A stretch of 64,000 bases of DNA from 40CM-4-68-19 sp036513415 (lineage in GTDB: Bacteria > Myxococcota > Myxococcia > Myxococcales > 40CM-4-68-19): NCBI GenBank assembly GCA_036513415.1, contig DATBZA010000171.1:1-64000 (forward strand). Direction: 5' to 3'. This document shows, in pieces, positions 16,798 through 24,072 of this stretch (position 1 is its first letter; each line of letters opens with the position of its first letter). A model generated the notes under the pieces. It was not told where the DNA came from, ran no database searches, and saw only the letters and a program-made list of their open reading frames with translations. A program made the translations under genes and the position numbers.

Positions 16798-18569
16798 CGG
16801 GTGAACTCCCGGAATGCGCCGCGATGGACGTCCACGTGGCAACCAGCGCAGGTGGTGGGGAGGCCGCGATACCGGCGCGCACGCACCCCGCCTCCGAGCT
16901 CCACCTCGAGGTGGCAGCCGGTGCACTCGACGTTCTCATGCTTCCCGTCGAGGAGGAAATTGGTGAAGGGCGGCCGGTGCACGAACGCGGTCTGCTTCCA
17001 GTCGGCGGTCGCATGGCAGCGCTCGCAGTCAGTCGTCCTGCGCGCGGGCGCGAACTGCCCGGCGTGGGGATCGGCATGGCAGGAAGCGCACTCGCTCTGC
17101 AGCGGCTTGTAGCGGACCACCCCGGAGAGATCGGTGACATGGCACCCCGCGCACTCCGCCTTCTCGTGCGCGCCAGTGAGGGGGTACGAGGATTCGCGCT
17201 GATGGTCGAAGCGCACCTGCGCGAAGGAGGCCACCTGGTGGCAGTCGGTGCAGCCCGCCTGCTTGACGCGCACGCCAAACTGGCCGCGGTGCGCGTCGGT
17301 ATGGCAGGTGTCGCACCGGCGCGTGTCGCCCCCGAAGATGTAGCGCGTCTCGACCACCTGATCCTTCCTTCCGCGCCTCTCGAGGAAGGCGCGGATGGGC
17401 GCTATCTTCGAAGCAAGGGCCGGATCGGTCCGGTGGCAGCCGGAGCAGGCCGCCGCAAGGTGCCCGCCCTCGAGGGGATACTGCTTGTGCATTGCCGGCT
17501 CGTAGATCGCCGGCCTGAACGCACTCAGGTTGTGGCACGAATCGCACGCGCGCGGGGGGGAGCCGAGCTGGCCGAGATGGGCATCCACGTGGCAGTCGGT
17601 GCAGCTGCCGAACTTCAGGCCCTTGAATGACGCGGGGATGCCGCGGAAGGGCCCGTGACAGCTCTTGCACTCGACCGTCGTGTGCGCACCCCGGAGCGGG
17701 TACCGGGTCTTCTCGTGGAAGGCGCGTTCCCCCGATACGCCCTTCACTTCCTTCCAGTCGTCGTTCGTGTGGCAGCTGGTGCACTTCGGCCCCAGCCGAC
17801 CTTCGTGGGGGTCCTTGTGGCAGTCGACGCAGTTGGCGTGCGCGATGGGGCTCATCCGCATGAACTTTTCCGAGTACGGCGGCATCGGCGCGTCCTTGTG
17901 CGCGTTCGCGTCGGTCATGCTCGCGTGGCACTTCGCGCACTGGACCGCTTTGTGCTTCCCCAGCAGGGGAAACTTGGTCTTGGCGTGGCTGAATCGCGGC
18001 GCCGCCTTCCAGGACGACTCAGTGTGGCAGTCCGCGCACTTGCTGCCGAGTTGACCGCGGTGCTCGTCGAAGTGGCATTGGGCGCACTGGGTGGGCAGGC
18101 CGAGGAAGGTGACGCGCTTCAGACCTTTCGCGCCGGCCGCGCGGACGGCTGCGGTCTTGATCAGCCGGTCCTTGTGGCACTCGGCGCACTCGACTTCCGC
18201 ATGCTTGCCCCGCAAGGGATATCCAGTCTTGGCGTGATCGAAGCTTTTCTGGCCCTTTGATCCCCAGAGCAGATCGAAGTCCCGGCCCTGGTGCTCCTTG
18301 TGGCACTTCTGGCAGGTCAGCTCAGCGGGGGAGAGCCGCCCATGCAGTCCCCGGTGGTCGGTCACGCTCTTCTTGATGGCGGTATGGCAGGCGAGGCAGG
18401 TGTCGTTCGACAACTTCGAGCCGGCGACGTGGCACTTCGTGCAGTTCTTGAGGCCTTCCAGATCCGCGTGGCCTGCCGCCAGCGGGCCCGGGGAGAAGAC
18501 GTCCGCGCGCGCCCCGGCGGCCGCGAGCATGAGCGCGGCCGCCAGGACCAGCCTACCGGAACCAGACAT
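16794..18569 (-). CDS. 20-heme periplasmic c-type cytochrome
   Basis: 591 residues. The signal peptide MSGSGRLVLAAALMLAAAG...ARA precedes DVF. I count twenty CxxCH motifs. The protein is built from a recurring unit of an aromatic/His segment, [FY]PLxGxHxxxxCxxCH, and a D-x-H-x-G-[QR]-[FL] stretch before the next Cys (HRGQLGSKCADCH, HEGRLGPKCTSCH, HRGQFGVRVKQAGCTDCH). Such repeats occur in c7/c3-like multiheme chains. It overlaps the upstream oxidoreductase by 17 bases and the downstream decaheme gene by four, so translation is probably coupled. The likely role is carrying electrons across the periplasm between the membrane oxidoreductase and the barrel-embedded decaheme. Confidence 0.9.
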   Translation of the reverse strand: MSGSGRLVLAAALMLAAAGARADVFSPGPLAAGHADLEGLKNCTKCHVAGSKLSNDTCLACHTAIKKSVTDHRGLHGRLSPAELTCQKCHKEHQGRDFDLLWGSKGQKSFDHAKTGYPLRGKHAEVECAECHKDRLIKTAAVRAAGAKGLKRVTFLGLPTQCAQCHFDEHRGQLGSKCADCHTESSWKAAPRFSHAKTKFPLLGKHKAVQCAKCHASMTDANAHKDAPMPPYSEKFMRMSPIAHANCVDCHKDPHEGRLGPKCTSCHTNDDWKEVKGVSGERAFHEKTRYPLRGAHTTVECKSCHGPFRGIPASFKGLKFGSCTDCHVDAHLGQLGSPPRACDSCHNLSAFRPAIYEPAMHKQYPLEGGHLAAACSGCHRTDPALASKIAPIRAFLERRGRKDQVVETRYIFGGDTRRCDTCHTDAHRGQFGVRVKQAGCTDCHQVASFAQVRFDHQRESSYPLTGAHEKAECAGCHVTDLSGVVRYKPLQSECASCHADPHAGQFAPARRTTDCERCHATADWKQTAFVHRPPFTNFLLDGKHENVECTGCHLEVELGGGVRARRYRGLPTTCAGCHVDVHRGAFREFTR

Positions 18570-20883
18570 AGCCCAGGTACACGGAGACGCCGATGTGCGC
18601 TGCGATCGCGATCACCAGGAACCCGGCCAGGGAGGCATGAAACAGGCGCCACCCGCTGAGCAGTTTCTTCAGCGACTGGTAGAAGGTGACCTGCATGCGG
18701 AGCCTGGAGAGCTGCAGGTAGCCGGCCTTGAACTCGCCGTATTCGTCGGCGTCGTGGAAGTGGAAACTGGCGCGGAACAGCCGCAGGCGCATCCAGGTCG
18801 CGCGGAACGGCCAGGTCAAGAACATCCAGAGGACCGAGCCAGGGCGCACGGGCCGGGACCCGGAATCGAACATCCTGTGCAGCAGGGCCGGATCGTCGGA
18901 ATCGTCGAGCATCGGCTGGAGCCTGGCCCTGAGCCGCTCCCATCTGCCCAGCACGTCGGAGATCTCCAGGGCCTTGCCCCCGGCGGAAGGAACGAGCCCG
19001 TAGATGAAGCGGCCGATGATCCCGGTCAGCACCACGATCAGCAGCGCGCCAGCGGTACCCGTCGCCAACTGGTTGTTGGATTGGAACGCCGCATGGAATG
19101 CGATCACCAGCGGGCTCATGAACCCGACGAACATATGGAAGTCGAGCCAGCCGCGGATCGATCCCTTCCCGGAGAGCAGGCGTGAGCGTTTGCGCACCGG
19201 ATAAACAAAGTTCAGCATCATGAAGGCGGTGGCGATGATGCCCACGCCGTGGCCCCAGTGGCCGGCAGGACGCAGCGTTTCGTGCAGCGGAGACGCCAGT
19301 CGATCCGCGTGCGAGAGCAGGTAGTAGGACCACCCCTTCAGCGTCAGCCACCCCAGGATCAGCGCGCCCGTCAGCAGGTAAAAGACGTGCGCGCGGCGGT
19401 GCGAAATGCGCTCATCCCGCTCACGCGCCAGGCCCCGGCGGTCGCCCACCGGGCCGCGCTTCGGCTTCTTCCGCTCTTCGCCGAAATGCTTCTCGAGCGA
19501 GATCTGCAGCTTGGAGAGGAATTCCAGCGGCAGCTCGCCGCCGATGTTCACGATGACGAAGTCGTTCGGCAGCACCTGGGGCGAGCCCTCGACCGTGAGA
19601 ACCACCTCATCTTCGGTGATCGCGTCCACCTGGGAGTTCATCAGGGCCCGGACGCGCCGTGCCTTGACCATCTCGGCCATCTTGGTGCGGTTCTTCTCGC
19701 GGCACTTGGCGAAGTTCTCGCCGCGGTAGGAGATGGAGACGCGGGCATCGCTCTCTTCGGCGAGTTGCATTGCGGCTTCCAGCGCAGCATCGCCGCCGCC
19801 CACCACCAGGACGTCGCAGCCCTCGTACTGCTCCGGATCCATCATGCGGTACGTCACCTTCTGCAGGTCTTCGCCTCGGCAGCCCAGCTTGCGTGGGGTT
19901 CCGCGGAGGCCAGTGGCGAGGATCACCTTGCGCGTGTCCATCGAACCGCGGCTCGTCTGCACGCGGAAGGCGCCGTCATTCCCCTCGATGCCGGTGACCT
20001 TCACCCCCTCGTCGATTCCGACGTTTCCCTTGTTGAGGGCGCGCTGCCAGGTCGAGAGCAGCTCCTCCTTGCTGATCAGCTTCTTCGTCACCTTTCCGTA
20101 GAAAGGGACCTGGAACGGCTCCGTCATCACCACTTTCTGTCGCGGATAGTTTGCGACGGTTCCGCCCAGCGACCCTTGTTCGAGCACGCGGAACGTGCGT
20201 CCGGCCTCGCGCAGGCGTAGCGCGGCCGCCAGACCCGCGGGACCGCCGCCGACGATCACCACATCGGGCGAGGATCCACTCCCTTTCGGCATCGTCTGGG
20301 CCAGGCGCTCCGCCACCTGGAGTCCCTGCGTCACGGCGTTCCTGATCAGTCCCATGCCGCCCAGCTCGCCGACGATGTGGACGCCGGGGCGGCTCGACTC
20401 GAAAAACTCGTCGACCATCGGGAGATCGACGCCGCGCTCGGAGGTGCCGAAGACCAGCTTGATGGCGTCAACTGGACACTCGGCCGCGCACTTCCCGTGG
20501 CCGATGCAGTGATCGGCATGAATGAGACGTGCGGCCCCGTTCACGATCCCGAGGATGTCGCCCTCGGGGCACGACTTGAGGCAGGTCAGGCTGCCGATGC
20601 AAATGTCCGGGTCGATCACCGGATGCAGCGTCAAAGGGACTTGGACGCCTCGTCCGTGCGCCTCTTGCAGCGCGGCCGCGCTTTTGCGGTGCTGGCGCCG
20701 GCGGCGTGCGAGGTGAAGAACGGCGAGCGCCAGGCACCCGAGCACGGCAGCCAACAGGATTGCTCTTCCGAGGTCCATCTTCCCGAGCAGCTTCCCAAGG
20801 TCCGCTCTCGCGAGAAGTTTCCCGAGGCCCAGCCTCGCGAGCATTCTCCCGGCGTCGTCCACTCTCGCGAGCAGGAGGTCCAC
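18553..20883 (-). CDS. Ferredoxin/FAD-NAD(P)/cytochrome-b fusion oxidoreductase, inner membrane
   Basis: 776 residues from a GTG with AGGAAG upstream. The N-terminus is an amphipathic repeat (LGLGKLLA, LGKLLGKMDLG) followed by a membrane segment (AILLAAVLGCLALAVLHLA). A two-cluster ferredoxin-like region follows (~95-150; CIGSLTCLKSCP and CIGHGKCAAECP), in which the usual second Cys is Ser and His. Next is a thioredoxin-reductase-like FAD domain (VVIVGGGPAGLAAALRL) with a second nucleotide site (VLVVGGGDAALEAA). The last ~270 residues are membrane-spanning with His pairs (HWGHG; WLDFHMFVGFMSPLVIAFH; HASLAGFLVIAIAAH) that suit heme b binding. Predicted to move electrons between a cytoplasmic donor or quinone and the periplasmic cytochromes. 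First gene of the tightly coupled block. Confidence 0.85.
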   Translation of the reverse strand: MDLLLARVDDAGRMLARLGLGKLLARADLGKLLGKMDLGRAILLAAVLGCLALAVLHLARRRRQHRKSAAALQEAHGRGVQVPLTLHPVIDPDICIGSLTCLKSCPEGDILGIVNGAARLIHADHCIGHGKCAAECPVDAIKLVFGTSERGVDLPMVDEFFESSRPGVHIVGELGGMGLIRNAVTQGLQVAERLAQTMPKGSGSSPDVVIVGGGPAGLAAALRLREAGRTFRVLEQGSLGGTVANYPRQKVVMTEPFQVPFYGKVTKKLISKEELLSTWQRALNKGNVGIDEGVKVTGIEGNDGAFRVQTSRGSMDTRKVILATGLRGTPRKLGCRGEDLQKVTYRMMDPEQYEGCDVLVVGGGDAALEAAMQLAEESDARVSISYRGENFAKCREKNRTKMAEMVKARRVRALMNSQVDAITEDEVVLTVEGSPQVLPNDFVIVNIGGELPLEFLSKLQISLEKHFGEERKKPKRGPVGDRRGLARERDERISHRRAHVFYLLTGALILGWLTLKGWSYYLLSHADRLASPLHETLRPAGHWGHGVGIIATAFMMLNFVYPVRKRSRLLSGKGSIRGWLDFHMFVGFMSPLVIAFHAAFQSNNQLATGTAGALLIVVLTGIIGRFIYGLVPSAGGKALEISDVLGRWERLRARLQPMLDDSDDPALLHRMFDSGSRPVRPGSVLWMFLTWPFRATWMRLRLFRASFHFHDADEYGEFKAGYLQLSRLRMQVTFYQSLKKLLSGWRLFHASLAGFLVIAIAAHIGVSVYLGYVWFR

Positions 20884-21072
20884 ATCACTTCCTTACCCCT
20901 GTCACCGGCTCCCGGGTACACGCGTAAGTGCGCGGAAAGCGCCGCCAGTCGGTCCCGGGGTGCGCGCGTCGGTGGCAAGCGCGTTCATGCTCGTGGGAAA
21001 CCTGAACTTCCGACTCACGTCGGATACGCTCCGGATTCGTTGCTGAGATCGGATGGTTACATGGATTGCGGC

Positions 21073-21564
21073 CTACTGACGCGCAAGCGTCCGGAGCATC
21101 GCGTCGAACTGCTTGATGGCCGCGCGCACCGTCTTGCGGGGCCCGGTCAGCTTGAAGAACACGTTGCCTCCCGGGCCTTCGGCAATGGCGCCGAGCAGCG
21201 CGTAGTTCCCCTTCGGGGTGGTCGGCTGGCCCGGCATGCCGGAGGCGAAAGTGCCCTCCGCAGAGACCCTGGTCACCCGGATGCCGTTGATCGTTTCTAC
21301 CCGCGAGGTGGGCTCGGCCGATGCGGGTTCCGGCTTGAACTGCGCGAACCAGCGCTCGACGTTCGTATTGACCGCTCCTCCCTCTTTTCCGAAGAAGAAG
21401 ATCGCGAGCTCGGCGGGGTCGGAGTCGCCGGGTGCAGTGGGAACGCGATGGGTGGCCAGGCGCATCGCCGAGCTGCTGGCCTCGACGGGCCAGGACGCAG
21501 GTGACTTCCAGGTCAGACCGCCGGCTTGAACGGCCGCCAGGAGAAGGGTCGCGAGCATCGTCAT
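21073..21564 (-). CDS. Exported protein of unknown function
   Basis: 163 residues with a short hydrophobic N-terminus (MTMLATLLLAAVQAG), consistent with a signal peptide. The mature part begins WKSPASWPVE and contains VNTNVERWFAQFKPE and NVFFKLTGP. It lacks Cys or metal motifs and is not a cytochrome. I do not recognise the family. It sits 189 bases upstream of the oxidoreductase on the same strand, so it could be the first gene of the electron-transfer block, or separate. The gap holds no gene; the GTG and its ribosome site lie at its left edge. Confidence 0.7.
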   Translation of the reverse strand: MTMLATLLLAAVQAGGLTWKSPASWPVEASSSAMRLATHRVPTAPGDSDPAELAIFFFGKEGGAVNTNVERWFAQFKPEPASAEPTSRVETINGIRVTRVSAEGTFASGMPGQPTTPKGNYALLGAIAEGPGGNVFFKLTGPRKTVRAAIKQFDAMLRTLARQ

Positions 21565-21609
21565 GCGCGAAAGCCTAGCGCCGCCGCGCGTTCGCCCGCA
21601 ACGGAGCCG

Positions 21610-22353
21610 TCAGACGTACCTGCGGACGAAACCCGCGATACCGTGCAGGGTCGCCTCCGGCTGATCTTTGTGCGGCGAGTGGCCGCACCGCGGCAGCAGC
21701 AGCACCTCCGTGTTGCCTGCGCCGCGCTGGATGGCGTCGACCTGCTTCTGCGTCCCGTACTCGTCCTGCTCGCCCTGGACCACGAGGATCGGCGCCGCGA
21801 TCCGCGGCAGCAGCTCTTCCAGGTTCCACTTGCGGAACTCGGGGTCCAGCCAGGGGCGGTTCCAGCCCCAGAACGCCGCTTCGACGTCGCGGTGGTGCTT
21901 CGCCAGGCGCTGGCGCAGGTCGCCGCGCTCGTAGGCCTCGCGCGCTTTCGCGATGTTTCGCAGGCCCATCTCCTCGGTGAACACGTGCGGCGCCTCGAGC
22001 ACCAGCGCGCGAGCTTTCCCGCCGCTGCCGGCGTGGATGATGGCGATCGACGCGCCGTCGCTGTGGCCGACCAGCACCGGGTCGTCGATCCCCGCCGCTG
22101 TCAGGATTTCGGGCAGCAGCTCCGCCTCCTCGTGCATGTAGCGGACTGTCCGAGGCATGAGGGCAGCGTCCGATTTGCCGTACCCCGCGCGGCTGTAGAC
22201 GAACGCCGGCAGCCCGGTCGCGTCGGCGAGCTTCTCCGGGAAGTCGCGCCACAGCCCTACCGAGCCGAGCCCTTCGTGCAGCAACACCAGGGTCGGACCG
22301 CCGCGAGGTCCGACCCGCTGCGCCTCGATCTTCTTGCCTCGGACGGTCAGCAT
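21610..22353 (-). CDS. Alpha/beta-fold hydrolase
   Basis: 247 residues, start chosen at MLTVRGKKIEAQ, four bases after the upstream aidB-like stop. The alpha/beta-hydrolase features are in order: the oxyanion strand LVLLHEGLGSVGLW (HEG in place of the common HGxP), nucleophile elbow VGHSDGAS, the acid in VVQGEQDEYG, and the catalytic His in PRCGHSPHKDQP. No lid or signal peptide was seen, so it is cytoplasmic. The substrate is unknown. Coupling to an acyl-CoA dehydrogenase homolog hints at an acyl or ester substrate, but that is inference. Confidence 0.85.
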   Translation of the reverse strand: MLTVRGKKIEAQRVGPRGGPTLVLLHEGLGSVGLWRDFPEKLADATGLPAFVYSRAGYGKSDAALMPRTVRYMHEEAELLPEILTAAGIDDPVLVGHSDGASIAIIHAGSGGKARALVLEAPHVFTEEMGLRNIAKAREAYERGDLRQRLAKHHRDVEAAFWGWNRPWLDPEFRKWNLEELLPRIAAPILVVQGEQDEYGTQKQVDAIQRGAGNTEVLLLPRCGHSPHKDQPEATLHGIAGFVRRYV

Positions 22354-22357
22354 CCGG

Positions 22358-23980
22358 TTACCTGGCGACCGCCTGGGGCCAGGTGCGCGAGAGGATCGCG
22401 CCGGCGTCCACCCCCGCAGGCAGGGTACCGAACGCGTAGCCGCCATCTCCCACAAGCCGCGTCGCGCAAAAGGCGTCGGCGACCGCGCCGGGCGAATGGC
22501 GGACCAGCAGCGATCCCTGCAGAGCCAGGCCGAGCGATTCGACCAGCCGCCGCGCCCCCGCTTCATCGGGGGTGGCAAGCCGCCTTTCCGCCTCCTCCAG
22601 GGCAGCGTCGAGGCGGCGGTCGGCGCCGCGGCCGAGGCGGAGCTCTTCGAGGAGCGCGTCGCGCGCCTCCGGTTCCTTGTCCAGGGCGCGCAACACGTCG
22701 AGGCAGATCACGTTGCCCGACCCTTCCCAGATCGAGTTCAGCGGGGCCTCCCGATAGATGCGCGGCAGCATCGACTCCTCGACGTACCCGTTCCCTCCCA
22801 GGCACTCGAGCGCCTCGGCGACCATGGGCGCCGCGCGCTTGCAGACATGGTACTTGGCGACCGCGGTCCCGATGCGCCGGAAGGACGTCTCCTCCTCGAG
22901 GCGATCGTATGCGCGCGCCAGGCGCATCATCAGGACCGTCGCGGCCTCCGACTCCACGGCCAGATCGGCCAGGACCGCGCGCATCAGCGGCTGCTCGGTC
23001 AGGCGCCGCCCGAATGTGCTCCGGTGCATGCAGTGATGAACCGCTTGCGCGAGCGCCTGGCGCATCATGGCCGCCGCGCCGATCACGCAATCGAGCCGGG
23101 TGTGGTTCACCATCTCCAGGATGATGCCGATGCCGCGGCCTTCGTCCCCCAGGAGGCGCGCCCAGGCGCGGTCGAACTCCACTTCGCTGGAGGCGTTGCT
23201 CCGGTTTCCGAGCTTGTCCTTGAGCCGCTGGAGATGGAAGCCGTTGCGCTCGCCGTCAGGCTTCCAGCGGGGAAGGAGGAAGCAGGACAGACCCCGCGGC
23301 GCTTGGGCCAGCACCAGGAACGCGTCGCTCATCGGCGCCGAGCAGAACCACTTGTGCCCCGTGAGCGCGTACGCACCTCCTCCGAGCGGCTCGGCCCGCG
23401 TGGTGTTCGCCCGCACGTCCGAGCCGCCCTGCTTCTCGGTCATGCCCATGCCGATCAAAGCGCCGCGCTTTTCGGCCGCGGGCAGCGCGCGGGAGTCGTA
23501 TTCGAGCGAGACGATCCGCGGCGCCCATTCCTCGAGCAGGTCGGCCTGGTGCCGCAGGGCCGGGAAGGCCGAGTACGTCATCGACACCGGGCACCCGTGA
23601 CCGGCTTCCGTCTGCGAGACGAGGAACATCTTCGCCGCGCGCGCGACGTGCGCTCCCTCGCCCGGGTCGCGCCACGGTCCGCAGTGGACGCCGTTCGCGA
23701 CCGAAAGCCGCATCAGCTCGTGCCACGCGGGATGAAAATCGACTTCGTCGATTCGATGGCCGAATCGGTCGTGCGTGCGCAGGCGCGGCGGATTCTGGTT
23801 CGCTTCGAATCCAAGGCCGATGGCCTGGCGGGTGGCCGTCGCCCGGGCGAACGAGCCCACCTCGCCCCTTGCCCACGCGGCCCCTTCCCGCTGCAGGGCC
23901 TCGTCCAGGGCGGCGTCGCAAGCGAGCGGATCGTAGTCCTGGAGGGGGGGCGGCTGGTTCAGCACCTCGTGCGTAGGCAT
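22358..23980 (-). CDS. aidB: AidB-type acyl-CoA dehydrogenase
   Basis: 540 residues, essentially the length of E. coli AidB. The N-terminal HEVLNQPPPL and internal HPAWHELM, MGMTEKQGGSDV, HKWFCSAPMSDAFLVLAQ, LKDKLGNRSNAS, VEFDRAWARLLG, NSIWEGSGNV and CLDVLRAL all follow the AidB pattern. The C-terminal extension linked to DNA binding is present. AidB is part of the adaptive response to alkylation in enteric bacteria and has isovaleryl-CoA dehydrogenase activity in vitro. No ada or alkB lies nearby. Divergent from the penicillin-binding protein gene; a hydrolase follows in the same transcript. Confidence 0.92.
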   Translation of the reverse strand: MPTHEVLNQPPPLQDYDPLACDAALDEALQREGAAWARGEVGSFARATATRQAIGLGFEANQNPPRLRTHDRFGHRIDEVDFHPAWHELMRLSVANGVHCGPWRDPGEGAHVARAAKMFLVSQTEAGHGCPVSMTYSAFPALRHQADLLEEWAPRIVSLEYDSRALPAAEKRGALIGMGMTEKQGGSDVRANTTRAEPLGGGAYALTGHKWFCSAPMSDAFLVLAQAPRGLSCFLLPRWKPDGERNGFHLQRLKDKLGNRSNASSEVEFDRAWARLLGDEGRGIGIILEMVNHTRLDCVIGAAAMMRQALAQAVHHCMHRSTFGRRLTEQPLMRAVLADLAVESEAATVLMMRLARAYDRLEEETSFRRIGTAVAKYHVCKRAAPMVAEALECLGGNGYVEESMLPRIYREAPLNSIWEGSGNVICLDVLRALDKEPEARDALLEELRLGRGADRRLDAALEEAERRLATPDEAGARRLVESLGLALQGSLLVRHSPGAVADAFCATRLVGDGGYAFGTLPAGVDAGAILSRTWPQAVAR

Positions 23981-24072
23981 GCGCGCACTCTAGCGCCTCG
24001 CCGAGGCGGGTGCCCCGCGCCGCTTCGATCAGCCTTGTGAATTCCGCCCGCTCGGCGGAAGCTTGGACCCGC

